Translations under genes and position numbers: made by a program
NCBI GenBank assembly: GCA_964370215.1
Contig: CAYJIM010000059.1
Coordinates: 1 to 14,142, forward strand
DNA: 14,142 bases
Reading direction: 5' to 3'
Origin: Massiliimalia sp964370215
GTDB taxonomy: Bacteria > Bacillota > Clostridia > Oscillospirales > Ruminococcaceae
Notes under the pieces: generated by a model
Told to the model about the DNA's origin: nothing
The model's input: only the letters and a program-made list of their open reading frames with translations
Database searches by the model: none
Shown here: positions 1 through 6,613 of the stretch, piece after piece
Position numbering within the stretch: the stretch's first letter is position 1
How the letters are laid out: every line of letters starts with the position of its first letter

Positions 1-40
1 TGGCAAGGTGTCGAGACGGGAAAGGCTTTTTTGACACCCT
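1..40 (+). repeat. Intergenic repeat unit C, copy 1 (left edge cut by the window)
   Basis: A stem GGTGTC (7-12) / GACACC (33-38) encloses a purine-rich stretch followed by six T. The same unit recurs at 8405-8441 with matching bases (GTGTCG..ACGGGAAA..GCTTTTTTGACACCCTG here versus a close variant there), so this is a dispersed repeat and not a chance hairpin. In both places it is followed directly by a second hairpin of different sequence and lies at the 3' end of a convergent minus-strand gene. Confidence 0.6.
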
Positions 41-42
41 GT

Positions 43-75
43 CGCCGATGTGATCAAGGTCACATCGGCGGTTTT
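43..75 (+). terminator. Hairpin with T-rich tail, likely plus-strand terminator
   Basis: An 11-bp perfect stem (43-53 with 60-70, loop 54-59) is followed by GTTTTG and further T-rich sequence on the plus strand. On the minus strand the hairpin is not followed by T, so it would stop transcription coming from the left and not the lipoprotein gene that ends at 77. It occupies the same place in repeat unit C as the hairpin at 8444-8464. Confidence 0.5.
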
Positions 76-76
76 G

Positions 77-739
77 TTATTCTTCGGTCAAAATTTCAGT
101 GCCACCCCACTCAATCACGGTAAAGCCGGATCGGGTAAAGGGGGTGAGGGTTTGTTCCGGAACGGTGATCTCTTCGTCCAACGCTTGAAAGGCCATGAAC
201 ACCCGTTGGATGCTGTCCGGTGTTGGGGTGATGGTCAGCACCGCGTTGTCGGTATAGGTCTCCTCTTGGAAGGCGATCAAGTTGTACTCATTATAAAGCA
301 TTTTGGGAAGCCAAAAGACAATAAATTCATTGTACTCTTTTGGGGTCAAGCCGAGGAAGGAAAGTTTTTCGGTTAAAAATGCGGCGGTGTCCTCTCCTTT
401 GACGACAAACCCTTCGCTGAGGTCGTATGTAATGTCACTCACCCCATCCCAGAAGAGATAGGAGTAAGGGTCGCCATCGCTGAAAATGGTACCATCGGGT
501 TGGGCGGTGACCGTCCAACCATCTTCATAAGTAGGATAGGTGACAGAAAGGGTACCGTTGTAGTCGAGCAACACGGTGACCTCTGTTTCCTCTTCGGGGT
601 AGAGATAGATGACCGGTTTGAGTTCGGTTTGTTCCTCCAGTGGGATTTCGGGCTCGGGGGTCCCTGCTGTTTGGCCACAGCCTACCAGTAAACACAGCGT
701 TGCCAGTGAAAGTGCCAATATGCCTTTTCTCATCTTCAT
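77..739 (-). CDS. Putative lipoprotein of unknown function with a KPVIYLYP motif
   Basis: The 220-residue product starts with a short basic segment (MKMRK), a hydrophobic stretch and the lipobox LVGC with Cys21, so it should be a lipid-anchored exported protein. A short Glu/Pro-rich spacer leads to KPVIYLYP (residues 41-48), then EEETEVTV and a region rich in Tyr, Trp and Gly (YPTYEDGW, TAQPDG, VVKGEDT, EYNEFIVFWLP). I recognise this combination as a conserved uncharacterised family of secreted Firmicutes proteins; no catalytic motif is evident. The ATG at 739 was chosen because AAAGG lies six bases upstream; the ORF is open to 805, but that extension overlaps the promoter. The gene is monocistronic, divergent from ytaF and driven by the promoter at 794-822. 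No function is assigned. Confidence 0.8.
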   Translation of the reverse strand: MKMRKGILALSLATLCLLVGCGQTAGTPEPEIPLEEQTELKPVIYLYPEEETEVTVLLDYNGTLSVTYPTYEDGWTVTAQPDGTIFSDGDPYSYLFWDGVSDITYDLSEGFVVKGEDTAAFLTEKLSFLGLTPKEYNEFIVFWLPKMLYNEYNLIAFQEETYTDNAVLTITPTPDSIQRVFMAFQALDEEITVPEQTLTPFTRSGFTVIEWGGTEILTEE

Positions 740-793
740 CGCCTGCCTTTCCATTGTTTGTCGAATGGTGGTAAGAACACTTTTCTTATCCTT

Positions 794-822
794 ACTATAG
801 CACAATTTTTTTCTGCTGTAAA
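794..822 (-). promoter_or_regulatory. Sigma-A promoter of the lipoprotein gene
   Basis: Read on the minus strand: TTTACA (-35, 817-822), a 17-base spacer, TATAGT (-10, 794-799). Each hexamer differs from consensus at one position and the spacing is ideal. It lies about 55 bases upstream of the chosen start. Confidence 0.7.
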
Positions 823-852
823 TGTATTTTTATAGGGGAAACCTGAGGTTTC

Positions 853-880
853 ACCGACCAAATACCTCTGGCATAGAATA
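853..880 (+). promoter_or_regulatory. Possible mother-cell sigma-K-like promoter before ytaF
   Basis: AC (853-854), 17 bases, then CATAGAATA (872-880) fits the loose AC-N16/17-CATANNNTA pattern known for sigma-K. No good sigma-A promoter is visible between the divergent genes on this strand. The pattern is degenerate and chance matches are common, so this is only a candidate supported by the sporulation annotation of the YtaF family. Confidence 0.2.
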
Positions 881-910
881 GGCAAAGAACTGTCGGTGTG
901 GGGGGATGAC

Positions 911-1549
911 ATGGAGCAGGTTTTTGTATTGTGGACGGAAGCGGTACTACTGACGATGGCGGTGTCGCTTGACGCGTTTGCCGCAAGTTTTTGTTATGGC
1001 AGTCGTGGCATTAAAATGCCGTGGAAATCGGTGTTGGTGATGGATGTCGGATGTGCGGTGTTGTTGGGCGCCGCCTTGTTGTTTGGCAATTTTCTCGCTA
1101 CTGTCATGCCACTTGCCATCACTGAATGGGTAGGTTTTTTGGTGCTATTTTTATTGGGGGTCGGAAAATTGCTTGACAGTGGGGTCAAATCACTGATCCG
1201 AAGAGGTCGGTCGGTGAAAAAGCATCTGCAATTTTCTCTGTTTCAAGTACGATTTGTCCTACAATTGTATGCGGATCCTATAGACGCAGACATCGACCAT
1301 TCCAACACCATCTCCCCCACCGAAGCGTTGTGGCTTACCTTGGCACTTTCCTTAGATGGGCTAGCAGTAGGGCTGGGCGCAGGGGTCAGCCAGATGAATG
1401 TGTGGATTGTGATCTGTGCGGCCTTGTTGACCGAAGGGGCAGCGATCTTAGGTGGTTGTTGGTTTGGTAGAAAGGTGGCACGACTCCTTCCCTTTGACCT
1501 ATCGTGGCTTTCTGGGCTGTTGTTGATCTTGATGGCATTTGTGCGATGA
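911..1549 (+). CDS. ytaF: Sporulation membrane protein YtaF (MntP-related)
   Basis: The 212-residue protein is almost entirely hydrophobic with about six membrane segments in two halves. Each half carries the family signature around an aspartate: VSLDAFAAS (Asp21) and LSLDGLAVGLGAG (Asp149). The polar middle contains ADIDHSNTISPTEA, matching the ADxDxSGxIsxxEA segment typical of YtaF. YtaF is homologous to the manganese exporter MntP, but its transported ion, if any, is not established; it is found mainly in endospore formers. The ATG at 911 follows GGGGG with a five-base spacer and gives the usual family length; a GTG at 896 would add five residues and overlap that ribosome site. No terminator is evident before the next promoter at 1588. 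Confidence 0.85.
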   Translation: MEQVFVLWTEAVLLTMAVSLDAFAASFCYGSRGIKMPWKSVLVMDVGCAVLLGAALLFGNFLATVMPLAITEWVGFLVLFLLGVGKLLDSGVKSLIRRGRSVKKHLQFSLFQVRFVLQLYADPIDADIDHSNTISPTEALWLTLALSLDGLAVGLGAGVSQMNVWIVICAALLTEGAAILGGCWFGRKVARLLPFDLSWLSGLLLILMAFVR

Positions 1550-1587
1550 GCGCAGAAAAAAGCAGAAAAATACCGTTTGCTGTGGGG

Positions 1588-1616
1588 TAGACTTTTCAGC
1601 GGTACTCTGTTATAAT
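1588..1616 (+). promoter_or_regulatory. Sigma-A promoter of the antiporter gene
   Basis: TAGACT (-35, 1588-1593), a 17-base spacer and a perfect TATAAT (-10, 1611-1616). Transcription would start near 1623, leaving a leader of about 90 bases. Confidence 0.7.
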
Positions 1617-1644
1617 GAGAAAGGCTTATGAACAAATCGATGTT

Positions 1645-1670
1645 GTTGTTTACGATTGAATCGAAACAAC
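1645..1670 (+). other. Leader hairpin upstream of the antiporter
   Basis: GTTGTTT (1645-1651) pairs with AAACAAC (1664-1670), and CGAT (1653-1656) with ATCG (1660-1663), around a three-base loop with one bulged A. It sits in the predicted leader between promoter and ribosome site and has no T tract, so it is not a terminator. It is too small for a known ion riboswitch. Confidence 0.4.
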
Positions 1671-1713
1671 TGCAAGCAGAACACAGGACAAGCGAAGAAA
1701 AGGAGCAAATCAA

Positions 1714-2970
1714 ATGGATCTATTTATGATGGTGTTGCGCATTGTGGCAACGGTGGTGGTTGCAGTTGTTGTTGGAAAGCTGGTCACCAAAGTGAAATTA
1801 CCGGCGATTTTGGGCTGGCTGTTGACGGGGATGGTGCTAGGCCCTTACGCACTGGGCATGATGTCACAGGATATTTTGGACGCCGATTGGTACCATAACC
1901 TGTCACGGATATTGGAATGTGCCGTTGGGGTCATGTTTGCAAAAGAATTGGTTTGGCGCAAAATCAAGGCATACGGCAAGCAAATTGCCATCATTACACT
2001 CTTTCAATCGCTCGGTACCTTTACCGTAGTCACACTTTGTTTCGGGGCACTCTTGTACTTCATGAACCTACCACTGTACCTGGCTCTATTATTTGGGGGA
2101 ATCGCCATGGCAACAGCACCGGCACCTTCCCTTGCAGTAGTCAATCAGTTTCAAACCAAAGGACCGATGACCAATACGTTGGTACCGATGGCAATGCTAG
2201 ATGACATTGTCGCACTCATCGTCTTTTTCAGCATCAATGCTTATGTTGCGGCCATGGGAGCGACGGGATCAAGTTCAGTGGTCATGGTGATTGCAACCAG
2301 TGTCCTGCTACCCATCGCCATCGGCATTGTGGTGGGCTTTTTGGCCTCGCCGATTTTTGCAAAGGAACAGCAAAACTCAAGGGCACTGTTGGGAAGCTGT
2401 GTCTTGGTCATCGCAGGTGTATATCTGATCGGATATCTGGTGGACAATTTCTTGTTGCCACAACCGGCGATGAACTTTATGATGCTTGGGATGGCAACCT
2501 TTGCAACGGTTGCAAACCGCATTTCGGAAGAGCGGATGGAAGATCTTTGTAAGGCATCCATGCCGGTTGTCGGGATGGCGTTTGTCTTGATGATTTTAAA
2601 CCTTGCAGCACCGCTCGACTATCATTTGATTCTGTCAGCAGGGGTGTTTACCGCTATTTACATTGTCGCAAGAGCGGCAGGGAAGTACTTTACGACACGG
2701 TTGGGTGCCACTGTAGCAAAAGCCGGTGACAGTGTCAAAAAGTATTTGGGATTTACCTTGCTACCACACTCGGGTGTTTCGTTGGTATTTACCGGCATGG
2801 CGGTCACATCCCTTTCCACCTTTGATACGGAAGGGGCAACACTGATCAAGGGAACGATTGCAGCTGCTGCCATCATCAATGAAATCATTGCCGTCATTTT
2901 GGCAAAAAAAGCATTTGAATGGGGCAAAGAACTCCCGCATCAACAACAGCTCACAGACCTTGCAAAATAA
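1714..2970 (+). CDS. Cation:proton antiporter, CPA2 family (Na+/H+ or K+/H+ exchanger)
   Basis: The 418-residue membrane protein has about 12 hydrophobic segments, the usual size of a CPA exchanger domain without a C-terminal RCK/TrkA nucleotide-binding domain. Family features are KLPAILGWLLTGMVLGPYALG near residue 30 and, in the core, TAPAPSLAVVNQ, where an unwound helix normally crosses, followed by MLDDIVAL with the Asp163-Asp164 pair. A DD pair at this position is the ion-binding site in electrogenic members such as NhaA, whereas ND is usual in electroneutral ones. The likely role is pH or cation homeostasis at the cytoplasmic membrane; the transported cation cannot be read from the sequence. 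The start follows AAGGAG at good distance. The gene has its own promoter (1588-1616) and terminator (2982-3029), so it is probably monocistronic. Confidence 0.85.
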   Translation: MDLFMMVLRIVATVVVAVVVGKLVTKVKLPAILGWLLTGMVLGPYALGMMSQDILDADWYHNLSRILECAVGVMFAKELVWRKIKAYGKQIAIITLFQSLGTFTVVTLCFGALLYFMNLPLYLALLFGGIAMATAPAPSLAVVNQFQTKGPMTNTLVPMAMLDDIVALIVFFSINAYVAAMGATGSSSVVMVIATSVLLPIAIGIVVGFLASPIFAKEQQNSRALLGSCVLVIAGVYLIGYLVDNFLLPQPAMNFMMLGMATFATVANRISEERMEDLCKASMPVVGMAFVLMILNLAAPLDYHLILSAGVFTAIYIVARAAGKYFTTRLGATVAKAGDSVKKYLGFTLLPHSGVSLVFTGMAVTSLSTFDTEGATLIKGTIAAAAIINEIIAVILAKKAFEWGKELPHQQQLTDLAK

Positions 2971-2981
2971 GACTTGGCTCT

Positions 2982-3029
2982 AAAAAAGAAGTCCGCTATG
3001 TGAACTTTCACATAGTGGACTTCTTTTTT
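2982..3029 (+). terminator. Strong intrinsic terminator after the antiporter gene
   Basis: A 22-bp stem (2982-3003 with 3008-3029, loop ACTT) is perfect except for one G-T wobble. The core GTCCGCTATGTGA is flanked by an A run and ends in CTTTTTTA on the plus strand. The A/T flanks make it usable from both sides, but no minus-strand gene reaches it. Confidence 0.9.
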
Positions 3030-3071
3030 ATTTCTCGACTAAAAAGTGTCAAGGGGAAAGAAACTCGTGCG

Positions 3072-3181
3072 ATAACAGAAGATTTAACATAGATCAAAGA
3101 AATTTAACGAAATGGGCAGAAATCGACAAAAAATTAAAAAAGTATTAACATAGTAAGAAGAATTTTCACCACACTTTAACG
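3072..3181 (+). promoter_or_regulatory. Repeated TTAACA-like sites upstream of the ugp locus (possible PhoP boxes)
   Basis: Copies read ATAACA (3072), TTAACA (3084), TTAACG (3104), TTAACA (3145), TTCACC (3165) and TTAACG (3176). Neighbouring starts are 12, 20, 41, 20 and 11 bases apart, close to whole helical turns. Firmicutes PhoP is known to bind direct repeats of TT(A/C/T)A(C/T)A about 11 bases apart, and ugp/glycerophosphodiester genes are phosphate-starvation genes in other bacteria. The assignment is inference: several copies are imperfect and the spacing is less regular than in a classical box. Confidence 0.35.
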
Positions 3182-3212
3182 GCAGACGGTTTTGCAATTT
3201 ACAGCGGTCTGG

Positions 3213-3218
3213 CATAAT
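3213..3218 (+). promoter_or_regulatory. Probable -10 element of the ugpA promoter
   Basis: CATAAT lies 24 bases before the ugpA ATG. No good -35 is present at 17 bases (TTTTGC at 3190-3195), as would be expected of an activator-dependent promoter. A TTGCAA upstream is spaced 15 bases away. Confidence 0.4.
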
Positions 3219-3241
3219 GGGACCAAAGAGAAAAGGAGGCA

Positions 3242-4186
3242 ATGACGTTGGACATTACTTATACCAATCAACAATTCGGCACAAGACCGCTACAGGCAGA
3301 ACAGGTGAAACGCCGCAAAAAGATCAACCTTGGGCACACTTTTGTACCATACTTATTTTTGGCACCTGCCTTGCTGTTTTTTGTGTTGTTCAGTTACTAC
3401 CCATTTTTGAAAACCATCTACATGAGCACCACCATCACCGATGCACAGGGGCAGGTAAAAGCGTTTGTGGGACTAAAAAACTTTGAAACTCTTTTTGCAA
3501 GGGATGAGTTTTTAGAAATTCTCGGCAACACCTTGGTGTTCATCCCTCTCACCGTCATCCCGACCATCATCATCGGTTTGGCACTGGCAGCGTTGGCGGA
3601 GAAAAAACTGCGAGGATTTTCCGGCATTGCCGAAACACTCTTCACCTTACCCATGGCAACCTCTTCCGCTTGTGCAGCGATTGCTTGGGGTATGATTTTA
3701 AATCCGGTGGTCGGTTCACTCAACCAATTATTGGGTCTTGACATCAACTGGCTGTCGGATCCCGACTTTGCGATGTTGTCGGTCGCACTGGTGACGGTGT
3801 GGATGGGCTTTGGCTTCAACTTCATCATCCTACTCACCGCATTGCGTGGCGTATCGCCTGAAATCAAAGAGAGTGCGATGGTAGACGGGGCAAACGTCTT
3901 TGAAACCTTTTTCAAAATTAGCTTGCCGATGATCTCTCCCTCCATCTTCTTTGTTGTCTTTACCGGTGTGATGAGTAGTTTTCAGGCATTCGGGCAGATC
4001 AACCTGCTGACACGCGGAGGGCCTGGGATCAGCACCACCGTGTTGGTCTACGATATTTATTTAGAAGCATTCAGAAACTACCGTTTTGGCAGTGCCAGTG
4101 CAGAATCCATCGTACTGTTTTTGATGATGCTGATTTTCACCCTTGTACAGTTTAGATTTGAGAAAAAAGGAGTGCACTATAGTTGA
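3242..4186 (+). CDS. ugpA: Sugar/glycerol-phosphate ABC transporter permease, UgpA-like
   Basis: The 314-residue inner-membrane permease of the CUT1 family has a polar N-terminus of about 35 residues, six hydrophobic segments and an EAA-type loop (ESAMVDG, residues 210-216, continuing to ISLPMISPS) that docks the ATPase. FLAPALLFFVLFSYYPFLKTIYMS at the first segment is typical of UgpA/MalF-type subunits. It is first in a locus with ugpE, ugpB and a glycerophosphodiesterase, which is the basis for the ugp name. AAGGAGG (3233-3239) is only two bases from the ATG at 3242 and eight from an in-frame TTG at 3248, so translation may start two codons later. Its TGA overlaps the TTG start of ugpE by three bases. 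Substrate is inferred from context. Confidence 0.85.
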   Translation: MTLDITYTNQQFGTRPLQAEQVKRRKKINLGHTFVPYLFLAPALLFFVLFSYYPFLKTIYMSTTITDAQGQVKAFVGLKNFETLFARDEFLEILGNTLVFIPLTVIPTIIIGLALAALAEKKLRGFSGIAETLFTLPMATSSACAAIAWGMILNPVVGSLNQLLGLDINWLSDPDFAMLSVALVTVWMGFGFNFIILLTALRGVSPEIKESAMVDGANVFETFFKISLPMISPSIFFVVFTGVMSSFQAFGQINLLTRGGPGISTTVLVYDIYLEAFRNYRFGSASAESIVLFLMMLIFTLVQFRFEKKGVHYS

Positions 4187-5049
4187 GAAATTCACAAGCA
4201 ATCAAAACGGGATTCAAACCGATGAGAAATCCCTTAAAAACCACTGAAATCCTGCGCGGCATTGCCTGCATTGCAGTGGGCATTGTTGTGGCGTTGCCAC
4301 TCTTTTACACCTTTTCCATGAGTGTGATGCCGGAATCGGAAATTGTATCCTACCCACCCAAAATGATTCCGACTACCTTTACACTGGAAAACTTTATTCA
4401 AGTATTTGACACCATTCCGATCCTACAATTTGTGTTCAACTCGCTGATCATTTCCGCTGCCATGGTGCTGTTGCAGTTGGCAACTTCGTCCTTTGCGGCC
4501 TATGCCTTTGCCTTTTTTGATTTCAAATTCAAAAAAGTACTGTTCATCGCCATTTTGGCTACCATGATGATTCCGGGGGAAGCGACTTTGATCTCCAATT
4601 ACTTAACCGTTGCCTCGTTTGGTCTGCTCGACAGCTATGCCGGTTTGATCCTGCCATTTGGGGCTTCGGCAATGGGGATTTTCCTCATTAGACAAAATTA
4701 CATGACCATGCCAAAGGAATTGAAGGAAGCGGCCATCATCGATGGATGTGGGGAACTGCGATACTTCTTCTCCATCTTGGTGCCGATCTCCATGCCGACC
4801 CTAGCAGCCCTTGGCATCTATACCTTCATTGGCGGATGGAACCAATACACCTGGCCACTACTGGTGACCAACACCGAAAATTTACGCACCGTACAAATTG
4901 GGATCAGTATGTTGCAATTTTCCGATGGCCTTGCCTATGGTCTTGTCATGGCAGGTTGTGTGTTGATTTTGATCCCATCGCTCATTGTCTTTGGCATTGG
5001 CGGCAAGAAAATGATTTCCGGCGTTACCGTCGGCTCGGTAAAAGGATAA
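4183..5049 (+). CDS. ugpE: Sugar/glycerol-phosphate ABC transporter permease, UgpE-like
   Basis: The 288-residue second CUT1 permease has six membrane segments and a textbook EAA loop (KEAAIIDG, Glu182 to Gly188, followed by ILVPISMPTLAA). It pairs with UgpA to form the membrane channel. The TTG start at 4183 is supported by AAAAGGAG ten bases upstream and by its overlap with the upstream TGA (TTGA), an arrangement that couples translation of the two subunits and keeps them equimolar. An ATG at 4222 (residue 14) is possible but has no clear ribosome site. It ends 76 bases before ugpB, which has its own promoter. Confidence 0.85.
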   Translation: MRNSQAIKTGFKPMRNPLKTTEILRGIACIAVGIVVALPLFYTFSMSVMPESEIVSYPPKMIPTTFTLENFIQVFDTIPILQFVFNSLIISAAMVLLQLATSSFAAYAFAFFDFKFKKVLFIAILATMMIPGEATLISNYLTVASFGLLDSYAGLILPFGASAMGIFLIRQNYMTMPKELKEAAIIDGCGELRYFFSILVPISMPTLAALGIYTFIGGWNQYTWPLLVTNTENLRTVQIGISMLQFSDGLAYGLVMAGCVLILIPSLIVFGIGGKKMISGVTVGSVKG

Positions 5050-5055
5050 TAATTC

Positions 5056-5079
5056 AATGAAATACAAGGCTATTTCATT
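5056..5079 (+). promoter_or_regulatory. 9-bp inverted repeat touching the ugpB -35 (possible operator)
   Basis: AATGAAATA (5056-5064) and TATTTCATT (5071-5079) are exact reverse complements around CAAGGC. The right arm shares its last base with the -35 TTGATT. It could be an operator for the internal promoter, or a weak terminator for ugpAE because T-rich sequence follows. Confidence 0.45.
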
Positions 5080-5107
5080 TGATTTATAAAGAAAACAGTA
5101 CTATAAT
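5079..5107 (+). promoter_or_regulatory. Strong sigma-A promoter of ugpB
   Basis: TTGATT (-35, 5079-5084), a 17-base spacer and a perfect TATAAT (-10, 5102-5107), 18 bases before the ugpB ATG. It lets the binding protein be made in excess over the permeases, or independently of them. Confidence 0.75.
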
Positions 5108-5125
5108 GAATGTGAGGAAAAGAAG

Positions 5126-6505
5126 ATGAAAAAGAGAATTTTGACCGTACTACTGGCAGGAACAATGACTTTGGGTATCGTTGGTTGCACCACGGCAACA
5201 GCAGGTACTACTTCGACCGATGCAGGTACAACAGAAAGTACCGAAACCACTGAAAGTACCACAACCGGTGATGTGGCAGAAATTACATTTTGGCATTCCA
5301 TGGGTGGAGCAGGCGCAGAAGCGATCGATCAGTTTGTAGCAGACTTCAATGCGGCCAATGACGACATTGTCGTGACCGCAGAATACCAAGGTGAATATGA
5401 TGATGCCATCACCAAAATCAGAGCAAATATGGTTTCCGGGCAGGTACCAAATGTCATGCAGCTTTACGATTTGGGGACAAGATGGATGATTGACAGCGGT
5501 TACGCCATTCCAATGCAGGACTATATCGACGCAGACGGCTATGACGCTTCGGTTATTGAAGAGAACATTGCAGCGTACTACACCGTAGATGGCAAATTGC
5601 AATCCATGCCGTTCAACTCTTCCACACCGCTGATGTACTACAACAAAGATCTCTTTACGGCATCCGGCTTGGATCCGGAAAATCCACCGACCAACTTTGA
5701 AGAGTTGGAAGCGGCGGCAGAAGCGATGACAAATGAAGAAAACGGTACCGTTGGGATGGCAATGGCAATTTATGGCTGGTACTTCGAGCAATACCTTGCA
5801 AAACAAGGGGCAACTTATTTTGACAATGGCAACGGCCGTGAAAGTTACCCTACTGCCGTAGAATTTGACAGCAATGGTGCAGGGCTCAACTTCATCGAAA
5901 CCATCAATGACTTGACCCTCAAAGGGTTCAACTCCAACCTCGGCAGAGATAGCGAGTCTATCACCAACTCCTTCGGCAGTGGGCAAATCGGGATCATCTT
6001 CGGTTCGACCGCTTCCTTGACCTCCAACTTAACCGTTGCAGGAGACAACTTTGAACTGGGTACTGCACCGTTGCCGGATCTTGGTCAAGAAGGCGGTGTA
6101 TCGGTTGGCGGTGGTTCTCTATGGATGCTCGACACCGCAAGTGATGCAGAAAAGGATGCCACTTGGGAATTCATTCAATACGTGGTAAGCCCTGAAGTGC
6201 AAATCGACTGGCACAAAGCCACCGGTTACTTCCCTGTAACCACTGAAAGCTATGACCTACCTGCCATGCAGGAGCATTTGGATGCAAATCCACTCTTCCA
6301 AACAGCAATCGATCAACTCCATGCTTCCTCGCCGGAAGATGCAGGGGCGTTGTCTGGTGTCTTTACCGAAGCGCGTCAAATCATCGAGAAAAACTGGGAA
6401 GCGATGAACAACGGCGAATTGACCCCACAACAAGTCATCGACGAAAGTGCCGATGAAATCAACACCGCAGTGGAAAACTACAACCTTGCAAACTACAGCG
6501 AGTAG
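5126..6505 (+). CDS. ugpB: ABC transporter solute-binding lipoprotein, UgpB-like (glycerol-3-phosphate / glycerophosphodiester)
   Basis: The 459-residue exported lipoprotein has MKKR, a hydrophobic signal and the lipobox GIVGC with Cys21, then a Thr/Ser-rich linker to about residue 50. The mature domain follows the UgpB pattern closely: ITFWHSM at its start, FNSSTPLMYYNKD (Phe163-Pro168 onward), GLDPENPPTNFEEL, SVGGGSLWML and WHKATGYFPVT near the C-terminus. These FNSSTP and WHK-TGY-P segments match E. coli UgpB as I remember it and separate it from general maltose or multi-sugar binders. It would capture glycerol-3-phosphate or a diester such as glycerophosphocholine outside the membrane and deliver it to UgpA/UgpE. 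The ribosome site is AGGAAAAGAAG. It has its own promoter and an 18-bp inverted repeat just after its stop. Substrate is inferred by similarity. Confidence 0.88.
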   Translation: MKKRILTVLLAGTMTLGIVGCTTATAGTTSTDAGTTESTETTESTTTGDVAEITFWHSMGGAGAEAIDQFVADFNAANDDIVVTAEYQGEYDDAITKIRANMVSGQVPNVMQLYDLGTRWMIDSGYAIPMQDYIDADGYDASVIEENIAAYYTVDGKLQSMPFNSSTPLMYYNKDLFTASGLDPENPPTNFEELEAAAEAMTNEENGTVGMAMAIYGWYFEQYLAKQGATYFDNGNGRESYPTAVEFDSNGAGLNFIETINDLTLKGFNSNLGRDSESITNSFGSGQIGIIFGSTASLTSNLTVAGDNFELGTAPLPDLGQEGGVSVGGGSLWMLDTASDAEKDATWEFIQYVVSPEVQIDWHKATGYFPVTTESYDLPAMQEHLDANPLFQTAIDQLHASSPEDAGALSGVFTEARQIIEKNWEAMNNGELTPQQVIDESADEINTAVENYNLANYSE

Positions 6506-6540
6506 TCCAAAGGGGCTATTTGTATCGGCTTTACAACATG

Positions 6541-6582
6541 GCAAAATTGTACCGAACGGAGACACGTTCGGTACAATTTTGC
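6541..6582 (+). terminator. Long perfect stem-loop between ugpB and ugpQ
   Basis: GCAAAATTGTACCGAACG (6541-6558) is followed, after GAGACA, by its exact 18-base reverse complement (6565-6582). No T run follows the stem, so it is more likely a partial terminator, an mRNA-stabilising processing hairpin or an operator than a full stop signal. It lies 35 bases after ugpB and 31 before ugpQ, and would lower ugpQ expression relative to ugpB. Confidence 0.6.
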
Positions 6583-6613
6583 ACGTTACTACAATAGAAA
6601 AGGGGAAAGAACA

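Noticed and set aside
823..910. yybP-ykoY manganese riboswitch before the MntP-like gene
   Set aside because: Considered because MntP genes often carry it. The short gap shows only a 13-bp palindrome (839-851) and a CACCGAC/GTCGGTG pair, and lacks the conserved internal loops.
5150..5986. 278-codon open frame on the minus strand
   Set aside because: It lies antisense inside ugpB, is rich in Cys, His and Ile as shadow frames of this type are, and has no ribosome site or recognisable domain.
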